Positions 26,746-34,732 of a stretch of DNA of 64,000 nt are shown here, in pieces (the first letter of the stretch is position 1; every line of letters starts with the position of its first letter). This DNA is from Bacteroidota bacterium (GTDB lineage Bacteria > Bacteroidota > Bacteroidia > Chitinophagales > Chitinophagaceae). The stretch is taken from positions 372,001 through 436,000 of the forward strand of contig JAIUNV010000003.1 of assembly GCA_020161435.1 (NCBI GenBank). The letters run 5' to 3'. The notes under the pieces are model-generated. The model was not told the origin of the DNA, did no database searches, and was given only the letters and a program-made list of their open reading frames with translations. The position numbers and the translations under genes are program-made.

Positions 26746-27765
26746 ATGGCCACCGGTACGATAGGCGATTTGAATAGACAAGAACTTTTCCGTTCGCTGC
26801 TGACCCACGGCTTGTTTGCTGCGGTACACATAATGCATGCACAGTGTCCATCGGTTTTGCGCCAGCTTAAATCCGGTTTGCAGTTGCCACACCCAAGGTT
26901 CTATGGCTACTGTTTTCGGGCCTTTATCGCTGCGCAGCATGCCGCCTTGCAGGCTGGCATTGTAGCCTTGCCACTGCAGCGTAGGCTGCACGAAGTAATA
27001 AAACTCTTTGTGGTGCACAGGAGCATCTGCACCCTTACGGGAAACACGGCCGTTGAAATGAGCACTGTTTTGATACGCTTCCATCAGCCCGGCCCGCAGT
27101 AGCAACCCGGCCTGGGCATTTACAAAAGCATTGCCCAGATTGGCTTCGGTTACTGTAGCAATATCGTAACGTCTTTGCTGTTGTGCTTTTTGCCAAACGC
27201 TACGCACATACTGCACCGAACCCTGTACATGAAACTCATTTTTCACCTGATTGCTCCAACCTTGCACATCGTAAATGCCAATGGTGTTGTGGTACCACCG
27301 CTGCACCTGTTTGGCCCCCGAGGCCGGCCCCACTACACCCAGCGAACCGCTGAGCTGCAGGTAAGCATTGTGCTTATAAAACAATTGCCGGCTAAACCGG
27401 CCATAGAGGTAGCCCGCAAACGGCCGGTCTTGCGTAGCAATATTGAGGCTATCGAAGCGAACGGGATTGAAAATGTGCTGGCCCAACTCGTAGCTGTGTA
27501 CCGCTTTAGCCAAGCGGTTACCACCAGGCTTTGCAGTAGCTGCGTGGCTGAAACGCAACATCAACCCGTTGGTATAATACCCATCCCGTAGTTGCAGTAC
27601 ATAGTTATCGTTGTCGGAGATGATGAGCGACTCATGCCGGAAATGATTGCGGATAATTCGGGGCGGCATACTGTCTTCCTCAACCAACGGCTGGGCAACG
27701 GCCGAAAGGCCCGACAGCAAAATGATACCACACACAGCCGTTAGCTGCCCGTACAATTTTCTCAT
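26743..27765 (-). CDS. LpxR-like (DUF2219) outer-membrane lipid A deacylase
   Basis: A 340-residue exported barrel protein (signal ending SAVAQ). Family marks are SDNDNYVLQLRDGYYTNG, where the conserved Asn/Asp-Tyr-Thr-Asn-Gly segment lies, and QDRPFAGYLYGRFSR, the DRPxAGxLY block. LpxR removes the 3'-acyloxyacyl chain from lipid A in a Ca-dependent way, changing recognition and permeability of the outer membrane. Whether this Bacteroidota homologue has the same substrate is untested. Neighbours recX upstream and the thiamine-binding gene downstream. Confidence 0.8.
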   Translation of the reverse strand: MRKLYGQLTAVCGIILLSGLSAVAQPLVEEDSMPPRIIRNHFRHESLIISDNDNYVLQLRDGYYTNGLMLRFSHAATAKPGGNRLAKAVHSYELGQHIFNPVRFDSLNIATQDRPFAGYLYGRFSRQLFYKHNAYLQLSGSLGVVGPASGAKQVQRWYHNTIGIYDVQGWSNQVKNEFHVQGSVQYVRSVWQKAQQQRRYDIATVTEANLGNAFVNAQAGLLLRAGLMEAYQNSAHFNGRVSRKGADAPVHHKEFYYFVQPTLQWQGYNASLQGGMLRSDKGPKTVAIEPWVWQLQTGFKLAQNRWTLCMHYVYRSKQAVGQQRTEKFLSIQIAYRTGGH

Positions 27766-27780
27766 GCGCCTGTTGATGAT

Positions 27781-28272
27781 TTACTCCTCCAAATCGCCGC
27801 GTTGCAATTGTTGCAGCACAGCCTGCACCTCATTGCCCTGATAGCCTTTTTGCAGCAGAAACAATTTGGTTTTGGCCCAGCGTTGGGCGGGTGTGCCGGT
27901 GCGGATGGCGGCCCATTTGGCCCGGGCTAGTTTGTGCAAGGCCTGTGTGTAGTCATCCTCGCCTATCTCTTCCATGGCTTTGCGTATGCAATAATCGCTG
28001 ATTTGCTTTTGCTTCAGCGCATACACTATTTTTTGTTTACCCCATTTCTTCAGCCGAAAGTGGCCGCCGGCAAACTGGCGGGCAAACCGCTCTTCGTTCA
28101 GGTAGTTTTCTTCAATCAGCCGGCTGATGATGGTATCGGCTTCTTCGGCCGTAAGACTGGCAGCCCGCATTTTTTGGTACACCTCCTGCTGGCACCGCTC
28201 CTGATAGGCGCAGAAGTGCTTCATTTTTTCCCAGGCCTGGTTGGGCGTCCATCTGTTGTTGGGCTGCTGCAT
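27781..28272 (-). CDS. recX: Regulatory protein RecX
   Basis: RecX modulates RecA filaments. This 163-residue protein shows the three-helix repeats: AWEKMKHFCAYQERCQQEV, ADTIISRLIEENYLNEERFA (with the conserved YLNxxRFA) and KWGKQKIVYALKQKQIS, and ends RTKLFLLQKGY-like. Length is normal for the family. It is divergent from dnaN and 15 bp upstream of the LpxR-like gene. RecA is not in the window. Confidence 0.88.
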   Translation of the reverse strand: MQQPNNRWTPNQAWEKMKHFCAYQERCQQEVYQKMRAASLTAEEADTIISRLIEENYLNEERFARQFAGGHFRLKKWGKQKIVYALKQKQISDYCIRKAMEEIGEDDYTQALHKLARAKWAAIRTGTPAQRWAKTKLFLLQKGYQGNEVQAVLQQLQRGDLEE

Positions 28273-28336
28273 GTGTCGTGCAATTTATCAACAGGAGCCC
28301 AATGGGGCTGGAAAACCCCAAAAAAATTGCTTTAGG

Positions 28337-28370
28337 TTTGTTCGCATCAGGTGCCTAACCTGCATCTTTG
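28337..28370 (+). promoter_or_regulatory. Candidate dnaN promoter
   Basis: TTTG at 28337-28340 and CATCTTTG at 28363-28370 (one mismatch to TAnnTTTG), 22 bp apart, give a leader of about 60 nt. Confidence 0.45.
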
Positions 28371-28433
28371 CGAAAGTGGCTGACGCTCTGCTGTCCGCTT
28401 CGCATTACTCACTGACTAAGAAAAAATGCCGAT

Positions 28434-29549
28434 ATGAAGTTTATTGTTTCCTCCTCCGTATTACTGAAGCAACTGCAACAAATCAATGGTGTGATTCAGG
28501 CCAACAACGTGCTGCCCATTCTGGAAGACTTTTTGTTTGAAATAGACAAAAACACGCTGACAGTAACGGCTACCGACCTGGAAACCGTGATGCGGGTGAA
28601 GCTGGATGTGGAAGCCAAAGACAGCGGCAAAGTTTGTGTGCCCGCCAAAATTTTGATGGACTCACTCAAAAACCTGCCCGATCAGCCGCTTACTTTCAAC
28701 ATCGATAAAAACTACGGCATTGAACTCACCAGCGACAGCGGTAAGTACAAGGTAATGGGCGAAAACCCCGACAACTTCCCCAAGGAGCCATCGGCCGATG
28801 ATACCAACAGTTTTACTATGACCAGCACAGCATTGGTAACGGCCATCAACAAAACCTTGTTTGCCGTAAGTACCGACGACCTGCGCCCTGCCATGACCGG
28901 TGTATTTTTTGAACTGAGCAAAGACGGCCTGCAAACCGTAGCCACCGATGCTCACCGCCTGGTAAAATACAAGCGTACCGATGTGAGCTGCCCCAAAGCC
29001 GATTCGTTTATTGTGCCTAAAAAGCCTTTGAACCTGTTGAAGAGTGCCTTGCCCGACAACGAAGACGAAATCACCATTAACTATAATGCCAACCACCTGT
29101 TTGTGGTGCATGGCACTACGCAAATGAGCTGTCGTTTGATTGATGCCCGTTTCCCCGATTACAAAGTGGTGATACCTGCCGACAACCCGTATAAAATGAC
29201 GGTGAGCAAAGCTGATTTTCAGCAGGCACTCCGCCGGGTAAGCATCTTTAGTAACAAGAGCACCAATCAGGTGGCACTTACCATCAATGGCAGCCAACTG
29301 CAGCTGGCCGCACAAGACATCGACTTTAGTTTTGAGGGTAACGAACGCATGCCTTGCCAGTACAACGGCCAGGATTTGCAAATTGCTTTCAACGCCAAGT
29401 TTTTGATTGAAATGCTGAACGCCGCCGATACACAGGAAGTGGTGATGGAACTGAGCACTCCTACCAAGGCGGGCATTATTAAACCCACCGAAATGGGCGA
29501 TGGCGAAGAACTGCTGATGCTGGTAATGCCGCTGATGCTGAACAGCTAA
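28434..29549 (+). CDS. dnaN: DNA polymerase III beta subunit (sliding clamp)
   Basis: A 371-residue beta clamp, full length, with three related domains. The start MKFIVSSSVLLKQLQQINGVI, the central TDAHRLVKYKRTD and the C-terminal end MLVMPLML are diagnostic. The clamp holds polymerase III on DNA and binds repair and replication proteins through its hydrophobic pocket. dnaA is not adjacent, and no origin is evident in the window; one near DnaA box (TTATCAACA at 28285-28293) is not enough. A good terminator follows. Confidence 0.96.
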   Translation: MKFIVSSSVLLKQLQQINGVIQANNVLPILEDFLFEIDKNTLTVTATDLETVMRVKLDVEAKDSGKVCVPAKILMDSLKNLPDQPLTFNIDKNYGIELTSDSGKYKVMGENPDNFPKEPSADDTNSFTMTSTALVTAINKTLFAVSTDDLRPAMTGVFFELSKDGLQTVATDAHRLVKYKRTDVSCPKADSFIVPKKPLNLLKSALPDNEDEITINYNANHLFVVHGTTQMSCRLIDARFPDYKVVIPADNPYKMTVSKADFQQALRRVSIFSNKSTNQVALTINGSQLQLAAQDIDFSFEGNERMPCQYNGQDLQIAFNAKFLIEMLNAADTQEVVMELSTPTKAGIIKPTEMGDGEELLMLVMPLMLNS

Positions 29550-29570
29550 GTCACTCTATAAATTATTCTT

Positions 29571-29607
29571 AAAGGCACCGACACTTCTATCGGTGCCTTT
29601 TATTTTT
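29571..29607 (+). terminator. Intrinsic terminator of dnaN
   Basis: AAAGGCACCG (29571-29580) pairs with CGGTGCCTTT (29591-29600) and is followed by TATTTTT. The T-rich end also forms TATTTTTA, a -7-like box 4 nt before the next gene's ATG at 29613. Confidence 0.85.
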
Positions 29608-29612
29608 ACCCC

Positions 29613-30008
29613 ATGGGCATGCAATGGCAACAGCGTAAAAAATGGGCAACACCACTGTTGTGGCTGATGCTGCTGTTGCTGACAAACGCCTGGCTGAATG
29701 CCGACACCTGGCATGCTTCAAATAATCATGCACAAGCCTACGATGACATTGATTCATTTGCAGAATGGCTATGCGAAACAGTAGCCGACGACGACCAACT
29801 GCTTCCGGAAAATACCCAAGACGATCAGGATGAACAATCCCATCAGCTACATAAATACAATTGGGTGAAAGATTTGATGATGCCCATGCAGGGAGCCATT
29901 TTGTTGGAGGCACGTCGGTCATCATCGTTGATGCTGGTTTACCATGCGCCTTTGTCAAAAGGTTTTTTACAACAGCATTATACTCCGCCAAATCTGCAGC
30001 AAGCGTAA
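29613..30008 (+). CDS. Hypothetical secreted or membrane-anchored small protein
   Basis: A 131-residue protein of no recognised family. An N-terminal basic-hydrophobic stretch (KKWATPLLWLMLLLLTNAW) is a signal peptide or anchor; then an acidic low-complexity region (about 62-82, ENTQDDQDEQSHQ) and a C-terminal part with VKDLMMPMQGAILLEARR. The start is likely because it lies right after the dnaN terminator. It precedes the HAEPLYID gene by 100 bp in the same direction, so it could share its mRNA. Confidence 0.5.
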   Translation: MGMQWQQRKKWATPLLWLMLLLLTNAWLNADTWHASNNHAQAYDDIDSFAEWLCETVADDDQLLPENTQDDQDEQSHQLHKYNWVKDLMMPMQGAILLEARRSSSLMLVYHAPLSKGFLQQHYTPPNLQQA

Positions 30009-30108
30009 CCTTTTGTAAGCCGGTGAAATTCCGGCATTGCTCCACATTTCTATTTTATCTCATTGCCACTGTGCAGCATTGCTGAGTGGTACGTTTCTAT
30101 TTACATAC

Positions 30109-30963
30109 ATGAAAAACATTTTTATAGTACTGCTGCTCGTTTGCAGCGGTACAGCTGTTAGTCAGCAGGCCGACAGCATCCATGTGACAACAGACAGCCT
30201 GTACATTGCCAGTATTGAAAAACAAAAAGGCCGTGCAAAAATTATGCATGCCGAACCTTTATACATTGATTTGATACGTGACTTAGGAGCCCGCAAAGGC
30301 GAACGGGAATGGAACTTTGGTACCGGCATTGTAGACAACAATACCTACGATGTGTACCAGGCGCTGATTGAATATGAATGGGCCCCATTGAACAGGTTAG
30401 GTGTAGAAGTAGAACTGCCTTTCACTTTTACGCCTTCATCCAGTTGGCAAAAACAGGTAAACAAACTCAACAGCCTTAAACTGGCAGCGCAATACACGGC
30501 ATTGGTACACGAGCCTTCAAAAACATCTGTTGCGGTTGGCTACCTGCACGAATTTGAATTGCCCGCATTTCATTCGTATGGCAAAACAGCCCTATTGGCT
30601 GGGCATACACTCAGTCCGTTTTTTATTGCAGCCAAAAGATTTGGCAGCAACTGGCATGGACTATTGTACACGGGCCCCATTTGGCAATACCATGCCAGTA
30701 GCAAACACTGGCACCTGAGTGGGCAATACAATCTAAGCAGCCATTACATGCTGCCCGGTACCCGCAATTTTATTGGCGTGGAAGTGAATGCTTCTTCTAC
30801 AAAGCAAGACCTTGATGTAACCATACGGCCACAAATGCGCCTGAGCATTTCCGACAATTTATTGATTGGAATTGTAGCAGGCATTCCGGTAAAAAGAGAG
30901 AACCAACGGCTGAGTTCTTTTGCCCGCATTATATACGAACCCGGCCACAAGCACCGACAGTAA
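30109..30963 (+). CDS. HAEPLYID family protein
   Basis: A 284-residue exported protein (signal ending TAVSQ) carrying the naming motif HAEPLYIDLIRDLG at about residue 50, followed by ARKGEREWNFG. The remainder is beta-rich with regular amphipathic strands (NRLGVEVELPFTF, GVEVNASSTK), fitting an outer-membrane barrel. The family's function is unknown and it is mostly found in Bacteroidota. The ATG at 30109 begins the signal peptide; 30037 would add a poorly matching extension. A perfect 14-bp inverted repeat follows the stop codon. Confidence 0.8.
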   Translation: MKNIFIVLLLVCSGTAVSQQADSIHVTTDSLYIASIEKQKGRAKIMHAEPLYIDLIRDLGARKGEREWNFGTGIVDNNTYDVYQALIEYEWAPLNRLGVEVELPFTFTPSSSWQKQVNKLNSLKLAAQYTALVHEPSKTSVAVGYLHEFELPAFHSYGKTALLAGHTLSPFFIAAKRFGSNWHGLLYTGPIWQYHASSKHWHLSGQYNLSSHYMLPGTRNFIGVEVNASSTKQDLDVTIRPQMRLSISDNLLIGIVAGIPVKRENQRLSSFARIIYEPGHKHRQ

Positions 30964-30974
30964 TTGCACAAGCC

Positions 30975-31014
30975 ATTTACGTGGGAAGTGATTTCCTTAT
31001 CTTCCCACGTAAAT
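30975..31014. terminator. Perfect 14-bp hairpin between HAEPLYID and sterol-desaturase genes
   Basis: ATTTACGTGGGAAG (30975-30988) and CTTCCCACGTAAAT (31001-31014) are exact reverse complements with a 12-nt loop; ATTTTG follows. It ends 12 nt before the next ATG, so it is a terminator, an attenuator or a leader hairpin that hides the start. Confidence 0.65.
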
Positions 31015-31026
31015 ATTTTGCTTGCT

Positions 31027-31872
31027 ATGAATGCCGTCCTCGAATTTTTCAACGGGCTGGAAAACCGGCCGCTGTTGCGGCTGTTGCTGGTTGCCATTCC
31101 GGTGTTGCTGCTGTGGCTGCTCGAAAACGGATACCCGTTGATACAGCTGCATTACAAACGCTCCAAGGGCAGGCATGCCGTAGTCAATTTTACTTTTACA
31201 CTAACGCATTTTGTGGTGCATGGGGCACTGGCATTTGGCATTGTGTTCATAGCCGACTGGTGCCAGCGGCAGCAGTTTGGTGTGGTGCATTGGTTGGGCC
31301 TGCCCGTGTGGGGCATTGTGGTAGCCGGTGTACTGAGCATGGATTTTTTTGGTGGCTGGCTGGTGCATTGGGTAGAGCATCAGGTGCCGTTTTTCTGGCG
31401 CATGCACATTGTGCACCATGCCGACAATAATGTAGATGTGACCAGCGGTTTGCGCCATCATCCTTTTGAAGCCTTAAACCGTTGGATGTTTTTTGCGGCA
31501 GGTATTTTCATCATGGGGTTGCCCATTTATGCGGTGATGCTGGCACAAACATTCATGAGCATGTTCACCATGTTTACCCATGCCAATATTCGCCTGCCGG
31601 AGCGGCTCGATAAAGCCATCAGCTGGATATTCATCAGCCCCAATATGCACAAAGTGCACCACCACTGGAAGCAGCCCTTTACCGACAGCAACTATGGTAC
31701 AGCACTCAGCATTTGGGACAGGCTGCTGGGCACTTTCAGCTACCTGCCGCCTGCACAAATCCGTTATGGGTTAGACAGGTATTACAGCAATACCGAAGAT
31801 GAAAACATTGGCACCCTCATGCAAAGCCCGTTTCACAATGCGGCCGAAGTAGGCGAACCTGCCAACCGCTGA
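31027..31872 (+). CDS. Sterol desaturase / fatty acid hydroxylase family protein
   Basis: A 281-residue polytopic membrane di-iron enzyme. Histidine clusters typical of the superfamily are present: HWVEHQ, HIVHHADNN, LRHHPFEA, and NMHKVHHHW, set between about four hydrophobic helices. Such enzymes hydroxylate or desaturate lipids or carotenoids using O2; the particular lipid is not inferable. The ATG at 31027 is just before the first helix. Converges on the anti-sigma gene. Confidence 0.85.
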   Translation: MNAVLEFFNGLENRPLLRLLLVAIPVLLLWLLENGYPLIQLHYKRSKGRHAVVNFTFTLTHFVVHGALAFGIVFIADWCQRQQFGVVHWLGLPVWGIVVAGVLSMDFFGGWLVHWVEHQVPFFWRMHIVHHADNNVDVTSGLRHHPFEALNRWMFFAAGIFIMGLPIYAVMLAQTFMSMFTMFTHANIRLPERLDKAISWIFISPNMHKVHHHWKQPFTDSNYGTALSIWDRLLGTFSYLPPAQIRYGLDRYYSNTEDENIGTLMQSPFHNAAEVGEPANR

Positions 31873-32391
31873 TTATTTTTTCTGTAAGAGTTTGGGCCGC
31901 AGGTATTGATCCAACAGTGCCAAGGCAGCTACTGCAAAAAGTACGGTTGCAATGGTGCCGAATTGTCCGCCCAACCATTGGCCCCAATTGGTGCTCGTTA
32001 TGTTTTGTACGGGCAGTTGCAAACTGCTTTCACCACCCTTCCAATTGACAGACGAAAAAGCAGCAGCCAATACGAGAGCCAGCATGGTTACAAACACGCC
32101 TGCTACGGTATAGATGATCTTTTTATTGAGGTATTTTTTGGCAGTGGTTTCAATGCTCAACAGGGCGATTTGCTCCATTACATTTTTGGTAAACCGCATA
32201 GAAGGTTGCATCAGCTCCGCCTCTTGCTGCAGGCTGCTATGCAAGGCCAACAGCTCGGCATGCAGGCCCCCCCAGCTTTCGTGGTGCTGTACCAGTTGCT
32301 GCAGCTGCTGCGCTTCGGCAGCATTGCATTGGCCATCTATCCATTGCCAGAGGCGTTCTTCCATTTCAGCGTGGTTGTTCATGGCATTCAT
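31873..32391 (-). CDS. Putative anti-sigma factor, single-pass membrane protein
   Basis: A 172-residue protein encoded 3 bp after an ECF sigma gene. The N-terminal 85 residues form a helical, acidic cytoplasmic part (MEERLWQWIDGQCNAAEAQQ, like the anti-sigma domain without zinc ligands), followed by two hydrophobic helices (about 91-111 and 144-163). Position and plan suggest it sequesters the sigma factor at the inner membrane until a stress signal arrives; no direct sequence match to a named family is claimed. Confidence 0.6.
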   Translation of the reverse strand: MNAMNNHAEMEERLWQWIDGQCNAAEAQQLQQLVQHHESWGGLHAELLALHSSLQQEAELMQPSMRFTKNVMEQIALLSIETTAKKYLNKKIIYTVAGVFVTMLALVLAAAFSSVNWKGGESSLQLPVQNITSTNWGQWLGGQFGTIATVLFAVAALALLDQYLRPKLLQKK

Positions 32392-32394
32392 TTT

Positions 32395-32979
32395 TTAGTG
32401 TCGCCAATCCTGCACTTCTTGTGCATAGTTTTTTTCGAGTAATGTCTTTAACCGATGCCGGGCACGGTGCAGTTTTACTTTCACCGTGTTGGGGTCAATC
32501 TGCATAATGCGGCCAATTTCTTCCAGCGATTGCTCGGCCTGATAAAACAAGGTGAGCACCTGTGCATCATCGGCACTCAGCTGCTGTATGGCCTGCGTTA
32601 GTGTGGCTTGTTTCGATTTTGTTTCTACCACATTGGCCCGCATGCCGCCATCAATATTATCCGCACTGGCATACACCTTTTCATTGTCTAGTGATTGCAC
32701 CACCAATGTTCGCTTGCGCAAAAAGGTAAGACAAACAGAATGCACAATCGTGTACAGCCAGGTGCTGAACTTAGCTTCGCCGCGGTAGTTGCCCAGGTTT
32801 TGGTAGGCTTTTACAAACGCCGACTGCGCCAGTTCTTCGGCATCTTCCCGCTGCGGCACCATGCGATGGGTCACCGTAAATACCAACTGCTGATACCGCT
32901 CCACCAGCACAGCAAACAACTGTTGCTGGCCTTGCAGAATGCGTTCTATCAATTCCTGATCGGTAAGGGGATGGCCCAT
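32395..32979 (-). CDS. ECF-type RNA polymerase sigma factor
   Basis: A 194-residue sigma-70 family protein. Region 2 is at about 20-95 (YQQLVFTVTHRMV, DAEELAQSAFVKAYQNLGNYRGEAKFSTWLY split over the -10 recognition helix) and region 4 at about 130-180 (LSADDAQVLTLFYQAEQSLEEIG, TVKVKLHRARHRL helix-turn-helix). The ATG at 32979 fits the family; longer frames upstream read through repeat DNA. Forms a two-gene operon with the putative anti-sigma factor. TATCCTTG ends 3 nt before the ATG, a weak promoter-like match. Confidence 0.9.
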   Translation of the reverse strand: MGHPLTDQELIERILQGQQQLFAVLVERYQQLVFTVTHRMVPQREDAEELAQSAFVKAYQNLGNYRGEAKFSTWLYTIVHSVCLTFLRKRTLVVQSLDNEKVYASADNIDGGMRANVVETKSKQATLTQAIQQLSADDAQVLTLFYQAEQSLEEIGRIMQIDPNTVKVKLHRARHRLKTLLEKNYAQEVQDWRH

Positions 32980-33019
32980 ATGCAAGGATAAGACTACGGA
33001 AATTGTGCGGAGGTTACAA

Positions 33020-33135
33020 GGGAAACACGAATAAGTAACACTGATGAATCGAATGGCCACGAATGGGACGAATGAGCACGAATAACACGAATTGAATATC
33101 ATGTAACACTAATGGAGCGAAGGGGCACGAATAAA
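33020..33135. repeat. CACGAAT repeat array
   Basis: CACGAAT occurs five times plus a GACGAAT variant, irregularly spaced, in the gene-free stretch 32980-33339. The rest of that stretch has CTCCGTGCTCTCCGTACC-like degenerate repeats and no convincing gene. Confidence 0.6.
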
Positions 33136-33339
33136 ACCAATTGCTGCAGAAAGCTGAAAGCAAAAACCTCCGTGCTCTCCGTACCCTCTCCCGCCTGCTG
33201 CGGGACAAGTTGTGCGAACCAAAACCTCCGCGGTCAAAAAAATCTTCCGGCCCCTGTAACCTCTGTTTATCGGTCGTAGTCATATTCGGCAAACACACCC
33301 ACCACACCTCATTTATCAAACCTTATAAATTGAATTACT

Positions 33340-33711
33340 ATGAACGGTCCTGAAATACTTGTACCCATCACCATGTTTGCCGGCAGTTTTGCCATGGTAT
33401 TTGGCGTGGTGTACCTGCGTACCCGCCAAAACCTGGCCATGATAGAAAAAGGCATGAACCCCAAAACGGATAAGCAGCGTCCTGCGCCATACCAAAACCT
33501 CAGGTGGGGATTGCTGCTCATTGGTGCGGGCATTGGCTTGGCACTGGCCTACATTGTGTGCAGCCATGTGCTGCATGAAGAAGAAAATCCGGCCTTGTAT
33601 TTTGCCTTCATCGGCATAGGTGGCGGCCTGGGTTTGGTTGGTAGCTACAAAGCCGAAAAAGCCTGGCTCGACAAAGAAGAAGCCAAAGAGCAGCAACAGG
33701 GAAACGCTTAG
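33340..33711 (+). CDS. DUF6249 family membrane protein
   Basis: A 123-residue protein with three hydrophobic segments (about 7-25, 52-72, 85-103) and the conserved MIEKGMNPK turn after the first. Such proteins in Bacteroidota occur near ECF sigma/anti-sigma genes, as here (360 bp away, divergent), and have no known function. The C-terminal tail is charged (LDKEEAKEQQ). Followed by a strong terminator. Confidence 0.7.
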   Translation: MNGPEILVPITMFAGSFAMVFGVVYLRTRQNLAMIEKGMNPKTDKQRPAPYQNLRWGLLLIGAGIGLALAYIVCSHVLHEEENPALYFAFIGIGGGLGLVGSYKAEKAWLDKEEAKEQQQGNA

Positions 33712-33742
33712 TCTGTTGCTTCCTTTTGATACAAACACAAAG

Positions 33743-33772
33743 CGCAGCGATTTATCATCGCTGCGTTTTTTT
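33743..33772 (+). terminator. Intrinsic terminator
   Basis: CGCAGCGAT (33743-33751) and ATCGCTGCG (33757-33765) with a 5-nt loop, followed by seven T. Confidence 0.85.
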
Positions 33773-33787
33773 ATGCATGTAGCAAGC

Positions 33788-33991
33788 TCAATTTTGCTCC
33801 CTCGCTTTTTTCCATTGATACAAATAGTCGGTGCCTGCTATGGCAAAAATGATGACCATCACTATTCTCATAAAGTAATCCATCTTGCTGATAGAATCAT
33901 CAAGCACAAACCAAACCAACACGGCAATTACATACAACCACATACCAATGCCCAGCCATAAGCGTCGCTGTATTTTATTGTCCTTGTTCAT
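33788..33991 (-). CDS. Small two-helix membrane protein
   Basis: A 67-residue protein with two hydrophobic helices (about 11-30 and 38-56) and charged ends (MNKDNKIQRR, QWKKAREQN). No family recognised. It lies between the convergent DUF6249 terminator and the repeat-rich start of the greA intergenic region; coding is supported by its clean membrane topology only. Confidence 0.5.
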   Translation of the reverse strand: MNKDNKIQRRLWLGIGMWLYVIAVLVWFVLDDSISKMDYFMRIVMVIIFAIAGTDYLYQWKKAREQN

Positions 33992-34015
33992 TGTGTTTGC
34001 TTCATTATTTGGACA

Positions 34016-34100
34016 ATCTATTCATCATTCCCGATTCATCATTCCCAATTCATCATTTCCAATTCATCATTTATCATTCCTCATTCATCATTCCCTACAC
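34016..34100. repeat. TTCATCATTCC repeats
   Basis: TTCATCATT with short variable tails repeats about seven times. Similar stretches are at 39285-39370 and, reversed, at 41127-41162. Spacing is irregular, so not a CRISPR. Confidence 0.65.
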
Positions 34101-34568
34101 CCCAATCTCTTCAATCTTAAATTTCAGGATGCCTGTCGGTGCCTGCACTTCGGCCACTTCGCCAACGGTTTTACCAATCAGACCCTTACCAATGGGTGAA
34201 GTCGCCGAAATTTTACCCGCTTTCAGGTCGGCTTCCTTTTCGCCCACAATGGTGTATTCCACAGTTTTTTTGGTAGCCAGGTTGGTTATTTTCACCTTGG
34301 TGAGTATGCTCACCTTGCTGGTGTCAATGGTATTGGTATCTACAATGCGGCTGTTGGCAATAGCCGATTCCAGCGATTTGATTTTAGCTTCCAGCATACC
34401 CTGCGCCTCTTTGGCCGCGTCGTATTCAGCATTCTCTTTCAGGTCGCCTTTTTCACGGGCTTCCGCAATGGCACGGCTGGCTGCCGGCCGGTCTACTGCC
34501 CGCATGTGCTGCAGTTCTGCCTGCATTTTTTCAAAGGTTTCCTGCGTTACATAGTTCACAGCACTCAT
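34095..34568 (-). CDS. greA: Transcription elongation factor GreA
   Basis: GreA rescues backtracked RNA polymerase by stimulating cleavage of the transcript. The 157-residue protein has the N-terminal coiled coil with the catalytic acidic tip region (AREKGDLKENAEYDAAKEAQ) and the C-terminal FKBP-like domain with SPIGKGLIGKTVGE. Length and start are normal. Unusually for this phylum, AAGGAGG lies 6 nt before the ATG, and a terminator-like hairpin sits in the leader. Confidence 0.95.
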   Translation of the reverse strand: MSAVNYVTQETFEKMQAELQHMRAVDRPAASRAIAEAREKGDLKENAEYDAAKEAQGMLEAKIKSLESAIANSRIVDTNTIDTSKVSILTKVKITNLATKKTVEYTIVGEKEADLKAGKISATSPIGKGLIGKTVGEVAEVQAPTGILKFKIEEIGV

Positions 34569-34573
34569 ATCGT

Positions 34574-34581
34574 TCCTCCTT
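34574..34581 (-). promoter_or_regulatory. Strong Shine-Dalgarno of greA
   Basis: On the minus strand AAGGAGGA ends 5 to 6 nt before the ATG at 34568. No other gene in the window has such a match, consistent with the weak use of Shine-Dalgarno sequences in Bacteroidota. Confidence 0.75.
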
Positions 34582-34613
34582 GCTTTTTACTGATGTTTCA
34601 GTTTGGTTTGGAC

Positions 34614-34655
34614 AGAAAAAAATAACAACGCCTTCACCACGTAGTGAAAGCGTTG
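34614..34655 (-). terminator. Terminator-like hairpin in the greA leader
   Basis: On the minus strand CAACGC-TTTCAC and GTGAA-GGCGTTG pair (one C-A mismatch) round a 6-nt loop, followed by a T-rich stretch (TTATTTTTTTC). It lies between the promoter and the ribosome-binding site, so some transcripts would end as short leader RNAs. Confidence 0.7.
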
Positions 34656-34664
34656 CTATTGGTT

Positions 34665-34694
34665 CAAAAGTAGGAAAATTGCTGAACGGGCAAA
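34665..34694 (-). promoter_or_regulatory. Candidate greA promoter
   Basis: On the minus strand TTTG (34694-34691) and TACTTTTG (34672-34665) are 18 bp apart, a full match to the Bacteroidota pattern. Transcription would start near 34658, giving a leader of about 90 nt. Confidence 0.65.
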
Positions 34695-34732
34695 ATTTCG
34701 GCCATAGCTTTTCTGTTCTTTTAAGAAATGAT

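Noticed and set aside
28285..28293. DnaA box and replication origin next to dnaN
   Set aside because: Only one near-match (TTATCAACA); no cluster, no dnaA and no AT-rich unwinding region.
34016..34100. CRISPR-like spaced repeats (TTCATCATT)
   Set aside because: Units are 9-11 bp with irregular, very short gaps, no cas genes nearby, and the same family recurs at 39285-39370 and 41127-41162.
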